Source: Deinandra increscens subsp. villosa
Taxonomy: Eukaryota > Streptophyta > Magnoliopsida > Asterales > Asteraceae
Direction of reading: 5' to 3'
Assembly: GCA_039602395.1 (NCBI GenBank)
Contig: JBCNJP010000020.1
Span: 18,578,483-18,642,482 of the forward strand
Length of the DNA stretch: 64,000 bases
The number at the start of each line of letters is the position of its first letter. Within the stretch, counting starts at the first letter, position 1. Shown here piece after piece: positions 47,500 through 58,910 of the stretch. The position numbers were made by a program, and so were the translations under genes. The notes beneath the pieces were generated by a model. It was given only the letters and a program-made list of their open reading frames with translations. It was not told where the DNA came from and did not search any database.

Positions 47500-48040
47500 C
47501 ATGTGTACGTACCTAAGATGTAAGACCAAGTTCTCAAAAACATTGAGGGCTTACTTCACTTTCATGAACATTAATATAACAAGTTTCAAGGTTAACTGTG
47601 TGCCCAACAAGTAGTTAGCTTCTTAGGTTAATCACAATGATCACCTTGCAGTGTGCGGGTGTGGCTGAGTTAGCGCAGGGTGCCTGCGGGCACACCACTG
47701 CAGAAGTGGTGGGGAAGGCGCGGCGAAGAGTTTAGCTGATGCCGCTCCCCGTTTCATTCTCCTATCTTCCCTACATTCTTTTCGCCACTGAAGGGTTAAG
47801 CAGAAAAATTCCCGCGTAGTGAAAAGTTGTGGTGAGGACTTTTCGCTACTAAAGGTTTGATTAAATTAATTTATATTTTCTTTTATTCTTTTACATATTA
47901 AAGAAAATTATTATTTTTAAAAAATACTCTCTCGATCATGAGGACTTTTCGTCACCATATAATTAATTAGGGATATTTATTTATTTATTTAATAAGTTTA
48001 GGTGTGGACTTTTCGCCACAGAAAGAAGCTAGATGCATTA
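47500..48040. repeat. TTTTCGCCAC-type repeat patch, possible CACTA remnant
   Basis: GGACTTTTCGCCAC and variants recur in direct and inverted orientation at about 47779, 47824 (as AGTGAAAAG), 47837, 47940 and 48006. Clustered short subterminal repeats of this kind resemble decayed CACTA elements. I see no CACTA terminus, so the class is tentative. A GC-rich stretch at 47650-47740 is unexplained. Confidence 0.3.
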
Positions 48041-50822
48041 AAAATTACAAAGACCCACCACGAAGTCAAGGCAATGCATCCAATAACGAGCTTTTTTTAA
48101 CAGAAGAGGCATGAGCAGATGGAGTTAACCAAATCACAAGGGGATGAGGTATTAAGATGTGGGATGTCAAGCCAATACGAGATCCTACTTCAAAGACAAG
48201 AAGCAAAAATATCGATTACATGTTTGGTTTTGACACATACCTCAACCAACTTAACTCATGCTCATAATTTATTAATATTAGTCTAACAAGGAACCGTTAA
48301 TAAGCCAACTCATGGCTTACTGAGTTAACTCGGATCAAATTATACCCAAATTTTTAATCTAATTATATCGAGGTAGACCGAACAATTAGATTCTCAAAAG
48401 AAAATGGTCAAACATGAAGACAAGTTTCTACCCATTGTCAAACAACAACATAATGTTGTTTGCTGAAACAAGTGTAGCATCCAAGGTAATTTGGTTGTTT
48501 TTTCCCCATGGCTCTTTTTTTTTCATGAAGTCAACGGATTTAATTTTGACTTTGTATTTAGACTTTAGACACCAAAACATTGTTCATATCACCACCAAGG
48601 ATAATGAGATCTTTTGATTTATTGTTATTTATAGTTATGTCTTGACAAGAAATTAATATATTTGAAATATACTTAATTAGGAGTAGTTCATTACAAAACA
48701 CTAATTAATTGGTGCAACAACAAAAGAAACAAACCAAAATCGTTTAATTTTATCTATTAGTTTATATTTTTAAAGTTTTATATTTCCCAAATTCAAATAT
48801 AATGTTTAATGTATATAAAAAACCATTAAACTAGTTTTTTATATATTTAAATGTTTCCTACACATATGTAGGTAAAACAACTTACACATGAATTACATAT
48901 AGGAATATGTATAGACGAAATTTATTCATATATTTTTGTTTGGATTTCATGAAAGAAGAATAAACATTACATTTATATCATTTTCTTATATTCTTAAAAA
49001 AAATTAAGATTGAAATGTGAAAGATTCGTTTTATTTTGCGTGTTCTAGTAGTATTTATGTTGTACATAGAACTCTTTCTTTAGATGTGTTTCCTCTTTAA
49101 ATTATTCTAATTGTTTGGATATGGTCATGTTACTTAGCGAGTTATAAATAACATGTCATGTAAAATGAAGGTGGATGTATCAAATATCCAAATCCTAGTT
49201 TCACATCTTTTATATACGTTATTCATTATTTATCTTTTTCATGTTAGTTTTAACACTTGAGGAATGATGTGTTTGAAGATCGAGGTTCGCTGTTGCCTTT
49301 TAAAATATGTTTCTTTTTTTCTAACTAAAATGTAAGTTTTTTTAAAGGTTATATTGTTATGTATTAATATTGTCAAATAAAAAGTACTTTTAGTATAAGA
49401 GTGAAAATAAATCTAATTATAGGAACTAAAGGATTTTACAAATTTAACATAAAGCAACAATTACAATGAAGTGACGGGTAAACACGTAATAAATTGCGTC
49501 GCATCTCTCTTTTAAATAGTAAAACCAATCATACCGAAGACAAAGCTTTGAGCCCCTTATAGGAATATAAAAAAATATATTAACTAAACTATCAGATCTA
49601 GGTTGATTATAATAGGGAAAATCTATTAAAAAATGAAATCAAGAAATAAATGAAAAAAGAAAGAACAAGAAGAGAATCCTAAGAAATCACAAACGTAATG
49701 ATAACCAACTTTGAACCAGTAGAACACCCCGTGAACAATTATACGTTTTATTTTTGTTTCTTAAAATGATTGATTTAAATATTATGTTTTTTTTTATCAA
49801 TATCGTAGGATCACCCTCTTGACCCCATAATGTAACATAAAGATAAAACTTATTTTCATTTCATACTCATCAAACCTTGCTTTGAGTTGTTGGATTTTTT
49901 TGCTACATGTGTTTATTACTTTAAAATAATATTAATTATGATAAAACTGAATTTTGATGACTAATTAACTCAAATATGTAAAAGTGTGTAATTTAGTTGA
50001 AAGTGAAAACTTCATTTGTTTTTAACGGTCTCTGATTTTACATCAAACGAAATTACACTAACCAGTTATAGATAGAGTTTGAACCCTTAACCTCAAGATG
50101 ATCATCATCATTCCAACCGTAATGGCTTTGTGATTGGACGCAACCCTTACGCAAAAGTTGTCCAAATAAGAGTTACAACTTTCTAAAATGCTCTTTCAAT
50201 ACCATATTGTTATATTATACACTATTTAAAACTTTAGTCCTCATAAGTATAATGTTAATTACATGCAAATTAAGCTAAAAGTAACAAAAAGTAAAAACCA
50301 TATATTACCTGCCAACTAATCTACCATGGACTCTCTCATTTTCTTATAACATTAAAGATCTCTGATAAATCCATCTTTTATTTCTCATAATATTATAGGT
50401 ATCAATATGCTAGAAGACCTCTGATAAATCCGTTTTTTGTTATATATAAAGTGGAAATTATATTTTTGGAAAAAGAAAAAAAGTTTTGACACTAAATTCT
50501 TTAACTTATGAGAGTAACGGATAAAAGCATTGAATTTGTAAACAAAACTATAAACAAATAAAACCCAACAACAAAACAACATTTTCACTCCACCCCAAAA
50601 AAACAAAAATATTGACATTTTCCTCCAGATTTAAAATAACCATAACAATTATAATAATATATTGACCCCCAAAGCATTGGTTTCTGTTCTTTCACACCCC
50701 CTTGGAGTTTTATCACTTGTTCTTTTCCCCTCCTCCGTCGATTCCCCAAATTCCTCCACTTCTACAAAACCCCCCTTTTTCCCCCCTTCCAATTCACCTC
50801 CATTTCTCCACAATTCCAATCC
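48041..50822. other. AT-rich intergenic DNA and promoter of the small F-box gene
   Basis: No gene supported. A tRNA-like minus-strand stretch lies at about 50070-50135. The C-rich run 50700-50820 is the likely 5' leader of the F-box gene that starts at 50823. Confidence 0.4.
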
Positions 50823-51317
50823 ATGGCGCAGATTCTCGAAACCGGAGAAACAATTGAACCGTTTTCTGCGCAAATTTCTGACGAATTTTGCATCAACGAT
50901 CACCAGGATTTGCTAATCGAGGTTTTGAAGCGGCTCGACGGGCGTTCGCTCGGCGCGGCGGCGTGCGTGTGCCGGCAATGGTGTTCGATCGCGCGAAACG
51001 ATTCGTTGTGGGAGCATCTGTGCTTCCGCCACGTGTCGCCGCCGCCGGTTGGGGTCCGGCCGGTGGTTTCGGCGCTGGGAGGGTACCGGAGGTTGTATAT
51101 GGTGTGTGTGAGGCCGGTGCTGAGTCGACTCAAGCGGCGGCGAGTCGGCGGCGAGTCGGAGGTGGTGAGGCGAGTCTGGAACCAGCATGAGGTGGAGCTT
51201 TCGCTGTCGTTGTTTTGTGTGGAGTATTACGAGAGGTTGTTGGTTGGTGGCGGGAGAGTCGCCGGAGATTCGCCGGCGTCGTCGCTGAAGTTTCTGTGCA
51301 TGCCGGTGAATGTTTGA
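50823..51317 (+). CDS. SNE: Small F-box protein of the GID2/SLY1/SNE family
   Basis: Intronless gene of 164 residues. Proteins of this family are SCF subunits that recruit DELLA repressors for ubiquitination in gibberellin signalling. F-box at about residues 23-68 (INDHQDLLIEVLKRLDGRSL, then CVCRQWCSIARND, then LWEHLC). It is followed by the family GGF-type motif (ALGGYRRLYMVCVRPVL, about 84-100) and the LSL-type motif (ELSLSLFCVEYYERLL, about 124-139). The short length and INDHQDLL start favour SNEEZY (SLY2) over SLY1/GID2, but the symbol is a judgement, not a tested orthology. The start is the ATG in CCATGGCG. Codons are much GC-richer than the surroundings, which creates long overlapping frames on both strands that I reject. 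No TATA box was placed. Confidence 0.88.
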   Translation: MAQILETGETIEPFSAQISDEFCINDHQDLLIEVLKRLDGRSLGAAACVCRQWCSIARNDSLWEHLCFRHVSPPPVGVRPVVSALGGYRRLYMVCVRPVLSRLKRRRVGGESEVVRRVWNQHEVELSLSLFCVEYYERLLVGGGRVAGDSPASSLKFLCMPVNV

Positions 51318-51731
51318 GGACGATGTGGAAACTGGAAACTGGGAACGACGACGTTTGTAAGAGAAAATTAAAACTACGTCGTTTTACGACTAGGAGCATT
51401 TGAAACTCCCAACCTACTAGGGGGTGACATTCTTTATTTTCTTCTGTTTTTAGTTTTGAATTTCTCATAGTTATAATTATATTTTTATATTTATAAAGAA
51501 ATACATTAGTAATGAAATTAAAATATTCTCGATTACGTGATTAATTTAATATTTTGTTTTTTTTAATGGTAAATTTGGATCACCGACGGGGACATTACAC
51601 CACCCATCCGATCATCTCCAATTATAATCAGGAGGAAACTCACTACTGGTGAGAAAACCCCCTTTAGCCAAGTTGTAACCCCCGTTTTTTATTATCTTGT
51701 TACAAATGTGACTTGTATCCAAGATCTCATG
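51318..51731 (+). other. 3' flank of the small F-box gene
   Basis: 3' untranslated and intergenic sequence. At 51565-51670 a short repeat-like segment (GGATCACCGACGGGGAC) is seen. No gene. Confidence 0.4.
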
Positions 51732-52412
51732 CAGGGGCGGAACTAGAAAAATTTGTGAGGGGGTCCACAATTTTTTTTACGGAGTCACTAGTTTTAGATG
51801 GTTGGTTACAAACGCGCGTTGCAGCACGACATTGCGAGTAAAGAAAAATAACTGATTAAAAATACTCTACATGATTTGATAAAAAATTATGTGCCGTAAC
51901 ATTGACAACGATATAATAGCAAAAAAATACTAGTAAATGGCTAAAATGAAGAGAAAATAAAAAAGTAACGCGTGAAAAAAATAATATAACAAAATGTTTG
52001 CCTATTAAAAAAATCTATATTTTTATATATTGTAATATTGCATTATAAAAAGGGTCTATGATAAATGTATTTGAAAAAAAAAAGGTCTATAATGAAAGTA
52101 AATAAAAAAGAGGTGGAAAATAAAGTACCCATCATTTACTCTCCTCATTTATAGTACTAAAACTAATAAAGAAACCTGAGAAAAATGAAAAAAAGGTTGA
52201 GCACAAGATTTGAACTTACATCCTTCAAAATCAATCAAGGGATCTTACCACTAGGCTAATTAATTGCTTTGTTTTACTTTCACAAAGTAAGTATTTATTA
52301 ACTCCTCTTCACAAATTTTTTTATAAAAAACCCGTTCACATAATTTGCACTTTGCGTACGAGGTTGAGGGGGTCCACGGGGACCCCCTGGGCCTACATTA
52401 GGTCCGCCCCTG
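51732..52412. mobile_element. Non-autonomous hAT element, TSD ATCTCATG
   Basis: Ends CAGGGGCGGAACTAG and TAGGTCCGCCCCTG with perfect 8-bp flanks ATCTCATG (51724-51731, 52413-52420). On the minus strand it carries a tRNA-like segment with A-box TAGCCTAGTGG (within 52244-52258) and B-box-like GTAAGTTCAAATC (52207-52219). No transposase in 681 bp. Confidence 0.93.
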
Positions 52413-52474
52413 ATCTCATGGTAAATGACCATACACTTTTACCTCTAGGTTAAGTTAGTGGTTGTAATTTAATA

Positions 52475-54114
52475 GAGTAAATTACGGATTTAGTCCCTGT
52501 GGTTTGCACGAATTTCAGGTTTAGTCCTTAAGTTTCATTTATTACGGATATGGTCCCAAACGTTTGCCAAACCGTATCGGATTTCGTCCCTGACCCCAAC
52601 GGACGTTAAAAAAATCTGTTAAATGAATGTTAAAAGACTATTATGCCCCTCTTTTAAAAAATATATAAAAAAAACTTATATAAGAAAAAAAATATGGGGC
52701 CCATTAAATTTAGCATCTTCTAAAATATGACCAAAACCCTATCTAGTATCTCCGACCACTTTCCCACCACCCATCTCCAGTCATAGCCGGCGTCACCCAA
52801 CTCTAATCATCGCTGACCATCACCCAGGTCAGCCCAGATCCAGTCATCTCCGACCACCACCCAAATCCATCATCGCCGGCCACCACCCAACTCCAGTCGT
52901 CGCCGGCCACCACCCAGCTCTAGTCGTGGCTGACCACCTCCCAGATCCAGTCATCTCCCGGACTAGCTGCTGGGTCTTTGATGCCTTCACCAGAAAAACT
53001 CAACATCTAAACACAGCAAAACCGATCGATCTCGAAACCCACCATTGTTGTTCGTCAAAACCACCATCGCTTTGTTTTAATTTCTTGTTTTTAACTTTCA
53101 TACAAAAAAAGTTCCATTTTTATCTTCTAGATTTTAGATGACATTTTCTTAAACTCTAATGGATGAAATCGATTGCAGCTATGAGTAATCTGAAAAAATG
53201 TTCAAACCCCTGCAAAACTAAAAAAGGTTCAGATTCCATTTTTATTTGGCTTAAAATTTAACAATCTCATTTACCTTAATATTGATATTGAATTCATAAT
53301 TTCCAGTTCCAATCGAAGCTTTTAGTAACGATTTCAATCATTTATGGGATTCTAAGTTCTATACAGAGGAGGCGGAGGAAGTAATCGGTTCGATCTCCAC
53401 CTTCCATCACCATCTCCGATCTCTGGTACTTTTTTTATCACCGTTGTTTTCGTCTTGACCCTTGACATATCTTATTTCAGCTATGGTGTGGTTCCGGCGA
53501 AACGATAGTGGAGGTCATTGTCAACGGAATTGCTCCGCAGACTTCCGTCGTTCTCCAGCGACAACCGACAGCGACGAGCTCTAGGGAACCGACGACTCAC
53601 GGCAACGTGCTCGAGATTCAATTTTTGTTTGAGTTTCCATTCCGATCTCGTTTCCCGACGACAACGTGCACACGACTACGGATCTTCAAATATTCACCGA
53701 AACATATTGACAATGGATCTAGAAGGAATCGGTGTTCGATTTCAAACGCAACGGTGTGATTAGTTTTGTAATTCGATAAGTTATGATCAAGTTATGGTCG
53801 ATTGAACCATCTGGTTTCACCGGAATCGTCGGAGAAGGAAGTGCTGCCGGGAGGGGGGAATATTAAAGTAATGGGTATAATGGTAATTTCAGTTTTTTTT
53901 ATGTTTTATATTTTAGATTTCTTTTAATATTTAAAGGGAGGGATATAAATGTCATTTCATACTTACTTAACAGAAAATTTTAATGGCCATCCACCCTAGG
54001 GACTATATTCGTAACGGTTTGGTAAACGTTTGGGACCATATCCGTAATAAATAAAACTTAAGGACTAAACACGAAATTCGTGCAAACCACAGGGACTAAA
54101 TCCGTAATTTACTC
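52475..54114. mobile_element. Mutator-type element (possible Pack-MULE), TSD AATTTAATA
   Basis: Inverted ends of about 115 bp begin GAGTAAATTACGGATTTAGT at both sides. The 9-bp flank AATTTAATA is perfect (52466-52474, 54115-54123), which fits a Mutator-like element. No MURA transposase. The interior is much GC-richer than the neighbourhood. It has a degenerate tandem repeat at 52785-52950 built on CGCCGGCCACCACCCA, and gene-like pieces with a plausible intron: donor after ATCTCTG (about 53423) and acceptor TTATTTCAG (about 53471-53479). The parent gene is not recognised. Confidence 0.88.
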
Positions 54115-54123
54115 AATTTAATA

Positions 54124-54489
54124 TTTTGTTTGTGTAATTTTTAAGAGGGCGTGTTACAGATATACCATCTTGTTTTTAACATTTTTACATTGAGCGGGTT
54201 TTGAAGAATTTGTCACTTTTGCTGATTGGTAATTCATTATTCATCCTATTGCGGCAAATAACATTACTTCTATTATATTCAAGCAACACAAACTGTAGTT
54301 ATCTCTAAATTCTTACATGTATTTGGTTTCGTTATGTTATGTTATCTCATGGATGCTGCAGATTATTCTTATTCTTCTTTGTTACATGATAAATGTAATA
54401 CAACGGCTGTTTAGTCATTTTTGTTACTTGAGGGATTAAAATTGAAAATGTTCATGATAGTTGTTAAATACTGTTGTAATATATATATA
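54124..54489. other. Spacer without gene
   Basis: AT-rich. No coding or element ends seen. Confidence 0.4.
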
Positions 54490-55585
54490 GGTCTAAAAAA
54501 CCAGTTTATAATGCAGAACGGTTCGGGTTGTGAACCGAAACTGATTTGATCAACTCCAGTTAAAACTGGTTCGGGTTACAAACAGTTTACAACATCAAAA
54601 CTCAGAACCCGTACGAACCGAATCAGGCCAGTTTAAAACCGGTATGAGTTGAACCGATTCAAAAACCAGTATTTTAATCTTTCAAATTAATACAAATATC
54701 AACTAACCAAAGCTAACTCAAATTCATATATTATTAAAAGTTCTGAAAGCTAAATAAAAGGAACATTTAAAACATTAAAAAACATAAATTGTAATACAAA
54801 GTGATAATAAAAATAAAGTTTGTTTCTTAGATTCTTCACTTCTTAGTTTGCAAATTGAAGTCTCTATGTGCTTTTTTGAATTGAGTTTGAATAATATATC
54901 ACACGTCTTACAACAAACCCGTTTGGTGTTGTCTGACATCTCATATAAATTATAGTTTGTCTAAATTTTAAAAGGTCTTGTTGTTGGTAAGATCCCCCAC
55001 CATCATTTGATCTTTATTGTTTGCCATTTGAATGTGTTTGAGATTTGTGTGATTCAACCAAAACAACCACCACCAATTTATACCAACTTCGGGGGTAAAA
55101 TTGTAACAAAAAAAAATCATCAAGACAATTAGTTGGCAATTGGGTGTTTAATTGTAATATATATGGAGTAGTTTAGAAATAGTGTAATTTGCGGTTAAAA
55201 AAATTAATTGCCAATTTACTAAATGCAATTAACGGGTCTTCTATTAAATACCAACTAACAATGTAATTACTGACATCAAATTTCTTTTTCACGGCTAAAT
55301 TACACCCATTATTCACCACTCTCAAGTATTGAACTCGGGTCTCCATCAAAGGGGACATTACCTCTTACCACTAGGCTACAATCTAGCGCTAAAGCGGTTT
55401 TGAATTCGGTTTCGAAACCAACCCGGGTTGGAACCGATTAGATTAATGAAAGTGGCAAACCGAACAGGACCTGGTAGTTTCTCTACGAACCGAACTAGTT
55501 TGTTTTAATCAGGCTTGTGCCCCGAACTGGTTATGGGTTTTAGCCCGGTTTCGTTTGCAAACCTGTTCATATGTACACCTTTACA
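54490..55585. repeat. AACCGGTT/GGTTCGG-rich degenerate element with tRNA-like insert
   Basis: Both edges (54490-54665 and 55390-55575) are dense in ACCGGTT, GGTTCGGG and AACCGAAC words in opposite senses. The right edge TATGTACACCTTTAC is the inverse of the GAGGTGCACGAAA edge at 15790. On the minus strand, 55328-55378 has an A-box TAGCCTAGTGGTAAG and a weak B-box. Exact ends were not fixed. Confidence 0.4.
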
Positions 55586-56629
55586 TTGTAATCTGTTGAA
55601 ATCGTTATGCAAGAAATAAAAGAATCTCTTCCCCTCTCAATTGTTCTCTATCCTGTTGCCCTTGCATCAGCTGGTAATATAGTTGAGCGCTCCTCCGGTA
55701 CACGTTTTTGGCGACCTAATTGACGGTGGCAATGACGACTAACGGTCGAAGTTAGGAAATCGATAAAATGTTGAAGGATCATGATCGCAATGTTGTGGAA
55801 TTGAAAGCCACTACAATTAAAACTAACAACTCAATTCTTTACTATTGATGACATTCCTGATAATATGATGCTTCGATATGATGTTATCCATTTGGAATAT
55901 GTAGAGCTGGCTTGGGTTGATTATTTGCGTTCACTTGTTAAGCTTTAAAACTCCACATCATTACGGATTGTCTAATAATATAATTATTATTTTTTTCCGT
56001 TTCAAGAAAAAATATATATAATTATTTTAATTTTTCATCATTGTAGTATTTAAATTTTATGTAATGTTACACTTATGACGTTGTCTCGTTTTTAATAACG
56101 ATTCAACAGATGTGATATTGTTACGTGCTGATGTGATTCTGTTGGTGGTTTGATGAATATTTTGGTTTAGAAAAAGTTTTAGTAAGAAGTCTTTTTATTA
56201 TAGTTTATAATTAAGGGAAGGGATTTTTTCTTTTTTTTCTTTTTGAACGGCAAATTTATCTTACTCCTAAACTACATACAACATACCTCACAAACTAAAT
56301 TACGACTTTGTTGAGTTCGAATTCAAGACCTACAATTAAAAGGACAAAACCTCTATCAAATAAGCTAATCGCCATCTATAATTATAAGAATACGGATTAA
56401 TAGTAATAAACAAACATAAAGAGTAATATTTTATGTAATGCCATATTAGTTTTAAAATAATGTGAGAATGTTATCATGACGAGCTTTTTCTCCACCCAAT
56501 GAAAACAAAAGATTAACCCTAGCAAGACTCTATTATGTAAACCCCTTTTTTTTTACATGAAAAGTATACAATGTAGTGTAGTACTAGAGTAATATTAATA
56601 TATTAATATTTATATTAATATTAATAATA
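55586..56629. other. Intergenic DNA, possible retroelement leader
   Basis: 55600-55950 has a retrotransposon-leader-like feel (CT-rich, then GGTAATATAGTTGAGCGC), but no primer site or gag is certain. 56300-56375 on the minus strand is tRNA-like (AGCTTATTTGATAGAGG, then TTCGAACTC). No gene. Confidence 0.3.
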
Positions 56630-56669
<40 letters not shown>

Positions 56670-56720
56670 TTTATATATTATTTTAAATTCAATAATTAAT
56701 ATAATAATAATAATAATTTT
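56585..56720. repeat. (TAA)n microsatellite zone
   Basis: Long ATA/TAA run, purest at about 56625-56668, with AT-rich variants on both sides. Confidence 0.9.
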
Positions 56721-56823
56721 ATCCCCCACCATTTGGTGGAGAGGATACACTGTTGTGTTTCAACATGGAGGTTAAAGGTTCAAATCCACCGGACACAAAA
56801 AAAAATGAATGAGGAATTATAGA

Positions 56824-57003
56824 GGTGAGTCAGAGATTTTATTACCACAGTGAACATTTGAGCGGTGGGTTTCCTCTGGGATGAATGTGCAACATAGAGG
56901 GTCGGGGTTGCTCGCGCTACCTGTTCTCACAGCGTGTCGTGGGTAGCATCGTTTACAATGATGAGACCCCCGAGTAATCAGGTGTTTGCCATTCAAAAAA
57001 AGT
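56824..57003 (+). repeat. SINE-like/poly(A)-tailed repeat, copy 2
   Basis: Closely similar to 14062-14235 and ends in TGTTTGCCATTCAAAAAAAG. Just upstream (56742-56795) is a tRNA-like piece with B-box GGTTCAAATCC and its own A-run. Two retroposed units may be adjacent. Confidence 0.5.
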
Positions 57004-57549
57004 AACTTTAGTATTATAATATTAAGAGGCAATAGGGTGGTAATGTCATTTTCAGCTTGTATGGTGGCTCCCATGAAAACGAGGAAAGCTTTAATTTTCG
57101 TTTCTATATCGGTGGTGCAAGGAATGGTAACAAAAGGATGTATATAATTGGAAATTATTCCATTTGTTTTCAATTATTATGTAAATATTTTCATATTATT
57201 TTATTGGATACACATTATTTGACTATTGTTTTCTTTTATAAAAAGTCGATTATTCTTCGTTCTGTGAACATAGTTTTGTTTATCAAAGTGATCTTATTTA
57301 TCATATTTCATTATTGAGAAACAACATGGGGATGGTCCTTGGGTCATTAGGACCCCTTACATGGTTAAAACAAACCATGTGTATCAAGTAGACCACATCC
57401 AACTAAGTGGATGAGCACAAAAGTATCGATTGCACCTTCATCATTGGCCTTCGATGACTTAATCATAGTTGAAATAGGTTCGCATGTGGTTCTTCGGTAT
57501 GTACTTAGTCATGTTAAGTGATTCGGTGTGTTTTTAGTCATATAGTTGG
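57004..57549. other. Spacer and possible 5' part of the LINE remnant
   Basis: No recognisable domain. The LINE match becomes clear only from about 57550. Confidence 0.35.
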
Positions 57550-58715
57550 TATCTTTCTTTTGGGGTGGTAATGAGAACTCTAAAAAGATATAAGAAGATG
57601 TCTTATTGGGTGAAATGCGATTTAGCTAGTGCGGACAATGATTTGGTGGATTGAGTTTTGGTAGTCTAAAAGCTATGAACTCAACGTTTCTGTATAAATG
57701 GCGGTGGAGAATCTTGAATAAGCCTGAGTCCTTTTGGGCTCGTGTTATTAAAGTTATTCATGGCCCGACTTGTGGTTTGGATAGTTTGGCTTCGGGAGGA
57801 GGAGTTTAGAAGCAAATTGTTGAAGTTATCTCGAGTTTCCATGCGTATGATATGATCACGACTAATGTTATTAGGAGGAATCTGGGTTATGGAAAGAGTT
57901 CTCGGTTTTGGTTAGATCCTTGGTTGGAGGATTATGTCCTGACCTCTAAGTTCTTTCATTTATTCAATTTAGAGCGTGAGAATATTTGTTTTCTTGTTGA
58001 TAGGTGGAGCTTGCTTGGTGTCTTGGTGTTGGCAACAACAACCTCTGGAACTCCGGATCCCCATCAAGACGCCACTGTCAAGAATCATTGGTGTCCACAA
58101 GAAAGCGGTTCGTAAGGTTATAGATTGGATCTTATCTTCCAATTTGCGTCGTACGAAATGGTGATCCTAAAAAATTAACATTCTTGTGTGTCGGGTTATT
58201 CTTGATAGGGTCCCTAAACTATACAATTTGAGTCATAAAGGTTCCGAAACTCAATCCATTTTATGCACAATGTGTGGAAATCATGCCGATGATGCCGATG
58301 ATTCTTCCATGTGTTTGGTTTTTATGAAATTGCTTCTAGGTCTTGGTGTTTGATTTCTAGTTGATTAGACCTAGACTTCATCATCTCATCTTCGCCTAGA
58401 AGTTTGCTTGATGCTTGATTTGGAAGATGCGCATTTGTCTTCCGAAAAGAAGGTTCTGGTGGAGGTGATTATTTTCATCACTTTATGGGTCATCTGGAAC
58501 CTTCAGAAATAATTCCTTTTTCAATTCTTCTAAGACTAAGAATGACGAGATTCTTGACTTTATTCATGATTACTCTTTTATTTAGTTTGGTAGTAGGAAT
58601 CGAAATTGTAACTCTCTTAGATTCAGTGACTTAAAACCATCTTTTTATGATGTAATAGTTGGTTTTTATGTTCGGCTTTCTTAGTCGTCGCTTTATTTTT
58701 ATAAAATATGTCAAT
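57550..58715 (+). pseudogene. 5'-truncated, frame-broken LINE (L1-type) fragment
   Basis: The C-terminal end of a plant non-LTR retrotransposon polyprotein, in shifting frames with stops. FFWGGNENSKK at 57553 starts the post-RT region. It continues as GSLKAMNSTFLYKWRWRIL and WARVIKVIHG, then GYGKSSRFWLDPWL (within 57852-58010), and a damaged zinc-binding RT-associated (zf-RVT) part with SILCTMCGNHADD at about 58255-58295. The polymerase and endonuclease domains are missing. The 3' end has TTATAAAATATGTCAATCC followed by a short A-run at about 58715. No target duplication was confirmed. It is dead. Confidence 0.8.
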
Positions 58716-58910
58716 CCAAAAAAAAGTTAGCATAGTAACACCCACTATATGTGCTTACAAGCACACAAGCACCATATCTTTGATGTGTGATGGATCCACC
58801 ATAGGTTTGTTTGTTACTCTTTGTTTGTTAATCTTTCTTAAATCCTTTATTCTTTGTAAGGGCCCTAATAATATAATTAAAGGTGTTTGTTACTCTAGCT
58901 TAGTGTAATG

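Noticed and set aside
47650..47740. Possible tRNA gene (GTGGCTGAGTTAGCGCAGG)
   Set aside because: A-box-like only. No B-box at the right distance and no cloverleaf.
50649..51468. Long overlapping frames on both strands around the small F-box gene
   Set aside because: They are shadows caused by GC-rich codons. Only the 50823-51317 frame has family motifs.
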